From positions 1 through 54,832 of the forward strand of contig JAWXBR010000018.1 in NCBI GenBank assembly GCA_034440235.1: DNA of 54,832 bases, written 5' to 3'. Position numbers and translations under genes: made by a program. The notes beneath the pieces are model-generated. The model saw only the letters and a list, made by a program, of their open reading frames with translations. It was not told the origin of the DNA and searched no databases. Shown here piece by piece: positions 9,801 to 17,700 of this stretch. Each line of letters starts with the position of its first letter. The first letter of the stretch is position 1. This DNA is from JAWXBR01 sp034440235 (GTDB lineage: Bacteria; Bacteroidota; Ignavibacteria; Kapaibacteriales; Kapaibacteriaceae).

Positions 9801-10025
9801 CCCGACGTTAACGTACAAATCCGAGAAGGAGTAATATCGGTTGCTGTCTACGATAGATCTGAAATCTCGGCTGAATTACACGATCTGAACGGACGAAGGA
9901 TTAGAGACGAAACTGCTGAGGGTGGGCTGTTTATAGACACACAATCGTTTGACTGTGGGGTGTATGCCTTGCGTGTCAAAACCAGACACCGCATCATTTC
10001 ACGTCTTGTCTTGATTACACATTAA
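6873..10025 (+). CDS. Secreted M12-like zinc metalloprotease with T9SS sorting domain
   Basis: The 1050-residue protein has a signal peptide (about 1-22, ending PALAQ) and an inhibitory-propeptide-like N-terminal region. A metzincin catalytic domain carries HELGHNVGARH at 341-351 (zinc ligands H341, H345 and H351; catalytic E342) and the Met-turn M383 in TIMSYC. Beyond it lie PKD/SprB-like modules (AGPDTALCNGLGVVLNGS, GGTAPYTYSWSP, about 425-500) and Cys-containing beta-sandwich domains. The final 80 residues (LHDLNGRRI, GVYALRVKT) are a T9SS type-A sorting domain. It likely cleaves extracellular protein at the surface, similar to reprolysin-type peptidases of other Bacteroidota. It follows the VWA gene after 42 bases on the same strand, so the two may be co-transcribed. 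Confidence 0.88.
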   Translation: MTHLLRLTLVALCIVFCTPALAQINQLNLFTTASKPQDVQVAHAASFVNLNVGVWRDAAVSVADNQRLELTLTMPEGDIVTLDVTRFSVVDAETPLYAASTDQLTRLQIPSALLLRGSVKGGPSSHVMLAVFESWATGYISIERSGVKRRYLLSSLSKTPNSTHIVNEDIYSESPGPWDCGSIDTEFPARGNDKGQEQTQAVNKIVRIALEGDEEYYIDHGRDVYKCAEYAQAVLAAVSDIYQRDVSAAVMTPWMAFWTATDPYPGVNSGDILTQLRTYWQANRAAVSRSSAMLLSGVNGIGGVAYVDALCTNNGYAVSGTNNTYTYPVAGYVWDTDVCSHELGHNVGARHTHSCTWNPPIDSCVAAEGTCYTGTKAKLGTIMSYCHLTPFGTELLIHTRVSAYMVTRLAARTCVLAPGTMTVSAGPDTALCNGLGVVLNGSVSGGTAPYTYSWSPLIGITNPNSLTPTVTPTKNIKYVLEVRDNAGKVNTDTVKILVGPPLTVSAPSTISTCSESQVSITVTAANGDGAYQYTWLYDDITVHSSQPTLTFTPLFADTILVLTLVEDGTGLCAASDTTMVYVSRKPYVVLSGPEIACRGEVVVLNTAKSLGKAPYVSQWTVNGVPTVLADDNVQITVDASKNVRLIVTDSNNCADTALHVITMRDYTVNVTPTLVQLPPIPPCADTASARVVLTNTGTLPVIITQANVLVLNSGLPRTIAVGASAAFDVHLVNLPTGTFTDTIKFSEGICNRVFKTVYKGQRNGVRITTPLPLSVGPLVSCVDSTAVEYSFVVSNGANAPITLNLPEGPLAVPALSDTTIRRGIRGVFPDGILADTLRIPYTSGACTGSVSVPFQVDARRFVLDKPDSVSFGVVTIENVFPITQPFQLTATSTGIPFVVVDSVSLSPPFTTSIRKGQRLNNAAALSQSITFALPTTLDRTDFRDTLRIRFEDCGDEYEIPVSTSIAVTNLDSQFPLPDVNVQIREGVISVAVYDRSEISAELHDLNGRRIRDETAEGGLFIDTQSFDCGVYALRVKTRHRIISRLVLITH

Positions 10026-10134
10026 ATCCCCGGCAAAGTTCTTCCCTAGAACGAAACTTGTGTGCAAATGGCGCAGTGTGGTGCCCGATAACCTCAAACA
10101 ATACCTTCATACCACTAGACCGATGAGTTTTGCC

Positions 10135-10842
10135 ATGACAATTAAGTCCCTTACCCTGCTCCTCTGCATCGCAATAATCGTTGGTGCATGTTCTACGCCC
10201 GAAAAACCTAAAAACCAGCAAGACATCGGAACAGCATTCGGTAAGTCTAAGACTGTTACGTATCCAGCGCCGCCGGTACCATTCGAAACCCCGATGTATC
10301 TACAGGTTGGGCAGTTTGTCCGCTACGGCATTACAGACAAGGACGGGAAAAAATCGATAGCGTCGTATAGCGTAATTGGTCACGACGGCGATGTATGGGT
10401 ACTCGAGTCGTACTCGCTTACTTCTGGTAACGAATCTTGGACGCAGCTAAAGGTGGCCGGTCTCGACAAAGCAATGGTGTCGCGTTCCTCAGACGACATC
10501 AACATCATTACCGCTCGCACACGAAACAATAACGACGCACCAACAGAAATTGATGGTGTTGTTCTTTCAATTACTAAAGGCATTTACAAAGATGCATTGT
10601 CGCACTGGACGCTGAAGCCCACACCAATTGGCAAAGACGATGTGATAACGGTTCCTGCCGGCACATTTGCCGGGACGATGAAAGGCACGACGATTATGCA
10701 AATGTTCGGTAGCTCTCTTTCTGCCACAGGATTCTATCATCCCGACGTTCCTATCTCTGGACTAGTAAAATCGACTTCAAGCAATGGTGTAGAAATGTCA
10801 CTGCTCGACTTCGGTACGAGCGGCGCAAAGGCTTCATTCTAA
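10135..10842 (+). CDS. Putative lipoprotein of unknown function
   Basis: About 235 residues. The start at 10135 gives a compact lipoprotein signal, TIKSLTLLLCIAIIVGAC, with a lipobox ending VGAC and the lipidated cysteine at position 19. An ATG at 10123 is an alternative, and an upstream in-frame ATG at 10060 would bury the signal. The mature part is beta-rich (MYLQVGQFVRYGITDKDGK, VIGHDGDVWVLESYSL, VITVPAGTFAGTMKGTTI), reminiscent of LolA/LppX-like or DUF-type fold lipoproteins that measure or carry something at the membrane. I recognise no specific family. Transcription probably ends at the strong hairpin just downstream. Confidence 0.7.
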   Translation: MTIKSLTLLLCIAIIVGACSTPEKPKNQQDIGTAFGKSKTVTYPAPPVPFETPMYLQVGQFVRYGITDKDGKKSIASYSVIGHDGDVWVLESYSLTSGNESWTQLKVAGLDKAMVSRSSDDINIITARTRNNNDAPTEIDGVVLSITKGIYKDALSHWTLKPTPIGKDDVITVPAGTFAGTMKGTTIMQMFGSSLSATGFYHPDVPISGLVKSTSSNGVEMSLLDFGTSGAKASF

Positions 10843-10856
10843 CATCTAGATACACA

Positions 10857-10892
10857 AACGACGGTCTTTCTTTGACTAGAGAGACCGTCGTT
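10857..10892. terminator. Bidirectional hairpin between convergent genes
   Basis: AACGACGGTCTTTCT (10857-10871) pairs with AGAGAGACCGTCGTT (10878-10892). That gives 15 pairs with a single G-U wobble around a six-base loop. It lies between the convergent 3' ends of the lipoprotein gene and the VOC gene, so it can serve both strands. There is no clear T tract on either side. Confidence 0.75.
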
Positions 10893-10921
10893 GCATGTAG
10901 GCACGTTTATAGTTCGTCTAA

Positions 10922-11302
10922 TCAATTGTTATCCGTTGCTGCGTTTGTCTGCATTGCTTCCCATACGCCATGGATATTGCCTTCGGGATCTTTGAAGTAC
11001 GCTACATAACCCATATCGCCAACCTGCTGCTTCGGCATAACAACAGTGCCGCCATTTGCTTCGATTTTGGCGACTGCGTCATCGACAGATGCAACACCAA
11101 TAGTATTAACGACAGGCTGTTGTGGGTGGTTGCGCTTCATGATAGCACCATCGATGCCCAGTCCAGATTTTTCGCCAGTCGATGCAAACTGATAGTTCTC
11201 GTCGCCATATTCCTCGAACGACCAGCCGAAAGTATTCGTGAAGAATTCCTTTAAGCGCTTTGGATCGTCGGATGGAATTTCAAAATGCACTACGCGTGAC
11301 AT
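10922..11302 (-). CDS. VOC family (glyoxalase/bleomycin-resistance fold) protein
   Basis: 126 residues with the paired beta-alpha-beta modules of the vicinal-oxygen-chelate superfamily. It starts VVHFEIPSDDPKRLKEFFTNTFGW and ends with YVAYFKDPEGNIHGVWE, the usual final strand with a metal-ligand glutamate. Such short one-domain members form dimers. Their substrates vary widely (glyoxalase-like, dioxygenase-like or resistance functions), and nothing here fixes the substrate. The start is well supported by an AGGAGA just upstream of the ATG on the reverse strand. Confidence 0.85.
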   Translation of the reverse strand: MSRVVHFEIPSDDPKRLKEFFTNTFGWSFEEYGDENYQFASTGEKSGLGIDGAIMKRNHPQQPVVNTIGVASVDDAVAKIEANGGTVVMPKQQVGDMGYVAYFKDPEGNIHGVWEAMQTNAATDNN

Positions 11303-11449
11303 GTGCTCTCCTGTTTAATACAGTTGATTGAAAAAATCCTGAGCAGGTTTGAGTTTTCCATAACCAGCCCCTTAAAGATACTGAAATATTTTGCGCTTAG
11401 CATTGCTGAAGTGTGTTAGCGGTTAGCAAACGAATGTGCGATAGGAATA

Positions 11450-12073
11450 TCATGCGGTGAATTCTTGAGGGATGGAAATCGAGATTGGTTTTTTCGATGG
11501 AGTATCGGGCTCCCAGTCGCCGGGACCGTCTTTGAGCATTTCGAAGAAGGGGTAGACGGACATGTACATGTCGCCCGGACCAAATGCGTCGGAGGCCACG
11601 TGTGTGATAGTACCGTCGCTGCTGCGATGAAATGTCGAATACCCAGGAAGGCGTTCGTTTTTGCCGTCTTCCTCCATCGCAAAACCCAACGACTTCGAAA
11701 AGGCACCGTCGGCATCGCGACGCATGGTGAGCCTCCAGCCGCGGTCTGCTGCAATTTTTCGTTGAACAGGAATGGGGTCCTCGTTTACGAGAACAACTGC
11801 TGTACGCGATTCGAGATGCGGTAAGAGTCCGTTCACACCATCGGCCCATAACGTGCAATGCCTGCAGGCAACGCCCATGTTGTGCACAACGATTAGGTCG
11901 TCGTGGTCGCCAAAGAAATCGTTCAGGGTGTAGTTGTGGTCGCCATCGGTAAACGTGTAGTCTGCTGTGACTGGCGATGCTTTCGAACGGACATATTGCA
12001 CGAGTTGCTCACGTGCGGCTATGTTTTCTGCGCTTAAGCGCTGATACTCTTCGTCGTTCCAGATGTCGATCAT
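11450..12073 (-). CDS. DUF899 thioredoxin-like protein
   Basis: About 207 residues from the ATG at 12073, which is preceded by a very strong GGAGGGG site; a longer in-frame start at 12109 is less likely. The DUF899 family has a thioredoxin-like fold. Here the CRHC motif sits in the conserved context HNMGVACRHCTLWADG, and the later stretch AFSKSLGF and STFHRSSDGTI also match the family. A redox role is plausible because CxxC is intact, but no partner is evident. The gene is monocistronic between the VOC gene and yajQ. Confidence 0.85.
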   Translation of the reverse strand: MIDIWNDEEYQRLSAENIAAREQLVQYVRSKASPVTADYTFTDGDHNYTLNDFFGDHDDLIVVHNMGVACRHCTLWADGVNGLLPHLESRTAVVLVNEDPIPVQRKIAADRGWRLTMRRDADGAFSKSLGFAMEEDGKNERLPGYSTFHRSSDGTITHVASDAFGPGDMYMSVYPFFEMLKDGPGDWEPDTPSKKPISISIPQEFTA

Positions 12074-12183
12074 AGCCCCTCCAAAAATTAATTGCAAGAC
12101 GCTCAACAAAACGGACAGAGATTAGGTTACACGTCTGACTTGGGGCGCCAAATTACAGACTGTAGTTCAACCGAGTGTGTCCT

Positions 12184-12191
12184 TATCTTTA
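12184..12191 (+). promoter_or_regulatory. Possible Bacteroidota-type -7 element for yajQ
   Basis: TATCTTTA matches the Bacteroidota -7 consensus TAnnTTTG at all but the last base. It ends only six bases before the yajQ ATG at 12198, so a transcript would have almost no leader. No clear -33 TTG motif is visible. Confidence 0.3.
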
Positions 12192-12197
12192 CATTCT

Positions 12198-12695
12198 ATG
12201 GCACAAAGCTTTTCCTTCGATTTTGTTTGCGACGTCGACATGCAGGAGGTTGATAATGCTATCAACCAGGCCCGCAAGGAAGCCGAACACCGGTACGACC
12301 TTAAGGGTTCAAACTTCAGTATCGAGCTTACCAAGACCGATAAAAAGATCGAAATACGAGCCGACGGTGAGCATTTTGTCGAGTCCGTGCGCGAAATCAT
12401 CGTCCAAAAGATGATCAAGCGCGGTATCAGCGTCGAATCGCTCACCGAAAGCAAGCCCGAACTCATGGGTGGCAAGGCCGTCAGGCAGTACATCACGCTA
12501 AAAAGCGGGCTATCGCGTGATGAGGCGAAAAAAATCACAACGCTTGTCAAGGACAAAAAGCTGAAGGTCACGGCCCAGGTTATGGACGAAAAGGTCCGTA
12601 TTACTGGCAAAAGCAAGGACGATCTGCAAACCGCCATCACGATGGTCAAGGCGGCAGAGCTTGGCTTCCCCGTTCAGGTCGAAAACATGCGATAA
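12198..12695 (+). CDS. yajQ: YajQ family nucleotide-binding protein
   Basis: 165 residues from the ATG at 12198, chosen because the family begins with a short M-x-SFSFDFV segment. Conserved parts are FDVVC-like SFSFDFVCDVDMQEV, the RYDLKGSN segment, RGISVESL, and the C-terminal KLKVTAQVMDEKVRITGKSKDDLQ. YajQ proteins bind nucleotides, and a Xanthomonas homologue binds cyclic di-GMP. They have two RRM-like domains and are cytosolic. The 3' end is imperfectly duplicated after the stop codon (see repeat). The serine palmitoyltransferase gene follows after 65 bases. Confidence 0.93.
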   Translation: MAQSFSFDFVCDVDMQEVDNAINQARKEAEHRYDLKGSNFSIELTKTDKKIEIRADGEHFVESVREIIVQKMIKRGISVESLTESKPELMGGKAVRQYITLKSGLSRDEAKKITTLVKDKKLKVTAQVMDEKVRITGKSKDDLQTAITMVKAAELGFPVQVENMR

Positions 12696-12725
12696 GCCTG
12701 TCAAAGTCGAGAACACACGATAAGC
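12678..12725. repeat. 20-bp imperfect duplication of the yajQ 3' end
   Basis: GTCGAAAACATGCGATAAGC at 12678-12697, which includes the yajQ stop codon, recurs as GTCGAGAACACACGATAAGC at 12706-12725. That is 17 of 20 identical with a period of 28. The second copy also retains a TAA. It lies directly before the SPT promoter region. Confidence 0.8.
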
Positions 12726-12733
12726 GATATTTG
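12726..12733 (+). promoter_or_regulatory. Possible -7 promoter element for the SPT operon
   Basis: GATATTTG matches TAnnTTTG at five of the six defined positions and ends 27 bases before the GTG start of SPT. The same octamer occurs upstream of pckA on the other strand (27091-27098). No -33 element is evident, so this is tentative. Confidence 0.3.
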
Positions 12734-12760
12734 CAGTCCAATTTCAGATGCAGGAACAAC

Positions 12761-13957
12761 GTGGATCTATTTCAGAAGTGCTTAGAGTTTACCCGTGCCG
12801 ACGAAGTGAAAGCTTCGGGCATGTATCCGTATTTCAGACCAATCGAAGAGAACGACGGACCCGAAGTTCGAATAGAGGGCCGCAACGTCATCATGGCGGG
12901 CTCGAACAATTACCTTGGTCTGACAGCAGACCCTCGGGTTAAAGAAGCCGCTAAGAAGGCTATCGACCAGTTCGGTACAGGTTGTTCTGGCTCGCGATAC
13001 CTAACAGGCACAATTAGCCTTCACATCGAACTCGAACATCGTCTCGCCGAATACCTCGGCACAGAATCTGTCCTTCTATTCAGCACCGGCTATCAAACAG
13101 CCTTGGGCGTGATTGCTGCGCTGGTATCGAAAGGCGACTACGTAATCTCCGACAAGGAGAATCATGCATGCATCATAAGCGGATGTCTACTTGCCAAGGG
13201 TGGCTTCGCAGAGTTTGTGCGTTACAAGCACAACGACATGGAAGACCTCGAGCGAGTGCTCCGCAAGATTCCGGCCGATGCAGGCAAACTCATCGTTACC
13301 GATGGTGTGTTTTCTGTATCAGGAGAGTTCGTCGACCTACCTAATCTTCTAGACGTCGCCGAGAAATACGGCGCACGCGTTATGGTCGACGATGCACATG
13401 CAACAGGCGTTGTAGGGATTGGCGGAAGGGGCACGGCAAGTCACTTCGGCGTGGTGGAGCGTACCGACCTTACTATGGGTACGTTCTCGAAATCGCTTGC
13501 CTCGTTAGGGGGCTTCGTTGCTGGACCCGAGCGCGTTCTTAACTATCTCAAACACCATTCACCTGCACTCATCTTCAGCGCATCGCCAACGCCGGCATCT
13601 GTTGCGGCAGCACTTGCTTCGCTCGAAATAATGCAGCAAGAACCGTGGCGCATCGAACGCTTGATTGCAAATGCAGATAAAATGCGCTCTGGCTTTGCAG
13701 CAATGGGATTAAACGTTATCGATTCGCGCACAGGTATTGTGCCTGTCGTTATTGGTGAAGTTGAACTAACACTGTTGTTCTGGCGCAAACTCTACGACAA
13801 GGGTGTTTTTGTAAATGCGTTCGTTCCACCAGGAGTGCCGCCAACGTTGTCGATGTTGCGCACGAGTTATATGGCAACACACGAAGACCATCATCTCGAT
13901 ACGCTGTTGAGTGTGTTTCACGACGTTGCCCTCGAGCTCGGTGTGATTAATAAATAA
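12761..13957 (+). CDS. spt: Serine palmitoyltransferase (alpha-oxoamine synthase)
   Basis: 398 residues from the GTG at 12761, which has an AGGA about six bases upstream and restores the family start (x)DLFQKC; an in-frame TTG at 12731 is the alternative. The enzyme condenses L-serine with an acyl-CoA or acyl-ACP to 3-keto-sphinganine in a PLP-dependent reaction. The PLP lysine is K244 in GTFSKSLASLGGF, and the DDAHATGVVG motif that positions the cofactor is intact. YPYFRPIEENDGPEV near the N terminus and LRTSYMATHEDHHLD near the end match Bacteroidota SPTs rather than glycine C-acetyltransferase (Kbl) or BioF. It overlaps the next gene by one base (TAATG), so translation is coupled. It opens a likely sphingolipid operon. 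Confidence 0.85.
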   Translation: MDLFQKCLEFTRADEVKASGMYPYFRPIEENDGPEVRIEGRNVIMAGSNNYLGLTADPRVKEAAKKAIDQFGTGCSGSRYLTGTISLHIELEHRLAEYLGTESVLLFSTGYQTALGVIAALVSKGDYVISDKENHACIISGCLLAKGGFAEFVRYKHNDMEDLERVLRKIPADAGKLIVTDGVFSVSGEFVDLPNLLDVAEKYGARVMVDDAHATGVVGIGGRGTASHFGVVERTDLTMGTFSKSLASLGGFVAGPERVLNYLKHHSPALIFSASPTPASVAAALASLEIMQQEPWRIERLIANADKMRSGFAAMGLNVIDSRTGIVPVVIGEVELTLLFWRKLYDKGVFVNAFVPPGVPPTLSMLRTSYMATHEDHHLDTLLSVFHDVALELGVINK

Positions 13958-14721
13958 TGCAAATAAACAAGTACGAACGCGGACTGCGTGATCGCGTAGC
14001 CATTGTTACCGGTGCCGCAATCGGCAATGGCAGAGCGTTCTGCGAACGTCTTGCTGAAGAAGGCGCAAAGCTTGTTATAGCCGACGTTGCCGATGCATCA
14101 GCTACGCTTGATGCTGTTAAACAGGCAGGTGGCGAGGCAGTAATGGTGCGCGCAGACCTCACGAAGGCTGCAGATGCGCAGATGGTTGTCGATACTGCTA
14201 TGACCACCTTCGGACGCGTTGATATACTTGTGCACAACGTCGGACATTACAGCGAAGAACCATTCGAGCTATTAGATTTCGAAGAGTGGAAACACACACT
14301 CGATCTAACACTGAATACTCTCTTTCACACAATTCGTGCGGTGCTGCCACCGATGAAGCGTGCTGGGTTCGGACGTATCATTACGTTCTCATCCGATACC
14401 GTATGGCTCGGTACACCCTACTTAACGCATTACGTAACAGCCAAGATGGGCGTCATCGGACTCACCCGTTCGCTCGCGGCAGAGATCGGTAAACACGGCA
14501 TTACAATCAACACCATTTCGGTCGGACTTACTGCGACGCAGAATGCGTCGCAGAGCCCCGTGATGAGCCCCATACTCGCACATATCCTTCCCTCGCAGGC
14601 TGTTCATCGTGCAGATGAGCCAGAAGACATTGCAAATGTTGTGGCATTTCTTGCGCTGCCTGCCTCAGGTATCATTACTGGTCAGACCATCAACGTAGAC
14701 GGTGGTGTGGCCCGACATTAG
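13957..14721 (+). CDS. Short-chain dehydrogenase, candidate 3-ketosphinganine reductase
   Basis: 254 residues with a classical SDR Rossmann fold. The cofactor motif is TGAAIGNG (18-25), and the catalytic residues are N120, S145/S146, Y159 and K163 (YVTAK). The C-terminal GQTINVDGGVARH is typical of FabG-like SDRs. Its ATG overlaps the SPT stop codon by one base, so the two proteins are made together. Because SPT produces a 3-ketone that must be reduced, and the eukaryotic reductase is also an SDR, I infer a 3-ketosphinganine reductase role. Sequence alone would equally allow another 3-oxoacyl or sugar substrate. Family assignment is firm. Confidence 0.85.
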   Translation: MQINKYERGLRDRVAIVTGAAIGNGRAFCERLAEEGAKLVIADVADASATLDAVKQAGGEAVMVRADLTKAADAQMVVDTAMTTFGRVDILVHNVGHYSEEPFELLDFEEWKHTLDLTLNTLFHTIRAVLPPMKRAGFGRIITFSSDTVWLGTPYLTHYVTAKMGVIGLTRSLAAEIGKHGITINTISVGLTATQNASQSPVMSPILAHILPSQAVHRADEPEDIANVVAFLALPASGIITGQTINVDGGVARH

Positions 14722-14729
14722 GAGTCCGT

Positions 14730-17700
14730 ATGAATTGTTTCGTGACCACGTCGAATATCGCACGGGCAACATCATGCATCATCTGCATTGCGTCATGCAT
14801 CGTCATGTTCATTGCGACTGGCACGATGTCGGCAGGCGATACAGTAACTGTAAAAACGCTTACATTCGGTGACATCACAAAACGCTCTGGCACATGGCTC
14901 TTTCCGCCAGCACAGCGCTACGAAAAAATTCTAATGGAGTACACACTCAAGTGCGACCCATTAACGACACACGACAAATACAACTGTGGTGAGTGGGATT
15001 ATCTCACATACATCTTCATAACAGATTCGACGGGCCTTGTCGACTCGACGCGTTTAACAACACCGTTCTTTAAAGTGCATCGGTACTCGCCTCCGACGTT
15101 TACGTATGCAGACCTGTCTGCAGCAAGCACAATTCAACCCGACAGCGTGTGGAGACGCGTCGGCAGCCTGTTCGACTATGTTAATCCGCCAGCACATCCG
15201 GTGACAATTGGTGCAGGCACTACACTGTTGAATGAACTGGTGCAGCCATCTGGTATGAGAGCGCAGTTTATCTGGACCGCTCAGGAGCTTCTGGCTAAGG
15301 GGTTAAAGAAGGGTCTTCTCTCGCGCATTGCGCTCGAGACTTCGAATAAAGAATTTGCTGCCGTGGGATTGCGCGTACGGATGCACCAGGATAGTTCAGC
15401 ACGACTTGATACACTCAACCCCGATGCAGCTTTATATACAGAAGTGTACCGCTGGGATACGACGCTGCCGGCTAACTCACTTAACTGGCTCGATTTTCAT
15501 TCGACGTTTAATTGGGACGGGAAATCTGACATCACCATCGACATCTCCGCAGAAAAAATTCTTGCGTCCAGTGGTCCGCTGAAAGCGTCTACAGGAGGCG
15601 CTGGTCGTTTGTATTTAGATACAACACAACGTCCGGGTCTCTTTGATGAAGGAGATGAGATCGTCATTCCGAAAAGTGTGTTCGACAACATTTCGTCTGA
15701 AGTAACTGTGATGTTCTGGTGTAAGGGCGACAGTCTGCGTCAGCCACGTGCGAGCAGTGTATTCGAAGCGTGGGACGTGCAAGGACGTCGTGTGCTTAAT
15801 GCACACCTGCCATGGGATAACGGACGTGTGTATTGGGACGCGGGTATCACACCAGCAGATGGATCGAGTGACCGCGTTGAAAAGGATGCACCGACGACGA
15901 CATGGGAAGGACGCTGGAATCATTGGGCATTTGTAAAAAATGCAACTACTGGTGTAATGAAGGTTTACCTGAACGGCTCGACGTTCATGGAAAGTGCAGC
16001 CGCTACGAAAAGCATGAGTGGCATTAGCAGATTTACTTTAGGTGCTGGCGGCGCAGGTTCTTTTCCTGGCAGTTTAATGCACATCGCAGTACTAAATAAA
16101 GCGTTGGATTCTGTAGATGTTCGTTCAGTGATGACTCGTGGACGTCAGGGTTCTACGCTTCCTGCAACGTCGATGTTGGCGTACTACACAGGTTTTCCTG
16201 CAGGAGATGGACGTCAGATTGTTGACCAGAGCGGTGCAAACCGAAATGCCATGCTGTTCGGATTACCAACTGCAACAACAATAGAGCCCGCAGATTGGCC
16301 CCTTGGCGGCCAGCCCCTTGCCATGCGTCCGAACATCGGGTTCGCACAAGACACAGTATTGGGGGTCTTCCAGAAGCTTGTGCGATACCGTTCTATTCCC
16401 ATGCCTACACGGTTTACTTCTGTAATCCGAAACTCCGCGAGCATACAGCGGCGCATTTATTCTGAAGATGAATTGGCGGGTTTACGAATGCCAACCGACA
16501 CAATGGTCGTGATTGAATGTAACACGAAAATCGTCAGGTATTTTGATGGTGGCACGGTCAGAGATTCTATAGTGCGCAACGCAGCACCCGCTATTCTTCA
16601 AATGACAAATGGCGATCATGTATTCTACAGTCGCATTGTAAACTTCGAGATTGGTCGGTACATAACACCGTATGGCATTAACCTTAGTCTTGGCGAAAAG
16701 GGTTTTAAGTGGGTGTATGATGTTTCTGATTACGCACAACTCTTTCACGACAACGTAACACTTGCTGCAGGTAATCAGCAGGAGTTGATAGACGTTACGT
16801 TTAAGATGATAAAGGGTGTGCCTCCACGTGATGTGCAGCAGCTCGATCAGATCTATAGCGTGCGCGATGGGTCGTATGCTGAGATTGTGGCCGGACGTCT
16901 TCTAACACCTGAAGTCGTAACGATAGAGTCGGGGTCGACAACACACAGACTGATAACACGAACTACAGGACACCGCTTTGGAGAGCCGTCGAACTGCGCA
17001 GAATTCTGTCAGCGTAATCACCAGCTATTTGTTGACGGCACGAAGCGCTTCGAATGGTTGCTGTGGAATGAATGTGCCAGTAACCCTGTGTATCCGCAAG
17101 GTGGCACATGGGTTATCGACCGCGCCGGATGGTGTCCGGGAGCACCCGTCGACATCTACGACCACGAACTCACGTCGTTTGCAACAGGAAAAGACTCGGT
17201 TGTGATTGACTACGGCGTTGAAGGCGATCAGTGGAATGGTTCGCAGGGCGTGTGGGACGTCACAACGCAATTTGTTGGATACGGCGTGCCGAATCATCAG
17301 CTCGATGCCAGCATCGACGACGTGGTTTCGCCATCGACATGGGAATTCTACTCGCGCGTAAATCCAATCTGTGGTGAACCTGTCGTTGTGTTGCGCAATT
17401 CAGGTGCAGTCGACCTAACGTCATGTACGATTACGTATGGCGCACAGGGATCGCAGATGCAGACGTATACGTGGAACGGACGTCTTGGCTTTTTGCAACG
17501 AGATACAGTTGCTCTACCAGCACCAACATGGCCAACCACAGGCGACGTACATACGTTTGTTGTGTCGACTAGTGCGCCGAACGGGTCGGTCGATGAATAC
17601 ACGGACAACGACAGGCAACAAACGCAATTCAAACTGCCGCCGCTGTGGTACAGAGATTTTGAAATTGTGTTGCGCACCAACAAACAAGCAGCTGCGCAGT

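Noticed and set aside
10060..10134. Longer N terminus of the lipoprotein (start at 10060)
   Set aside because: It would place a charged, non-signal stretch before the lipobox and spoil the lipoprotein signal.
12761..13957. Glycine C-acetyltransferase (Kbl) or BioF identity for the SPT
   Set aside because: The start segment YPYFRPIEENDGPEV and the SDR partner fit Bacteroidota SPT; no threonine or biotin genes are nearby. Not fully excluded.
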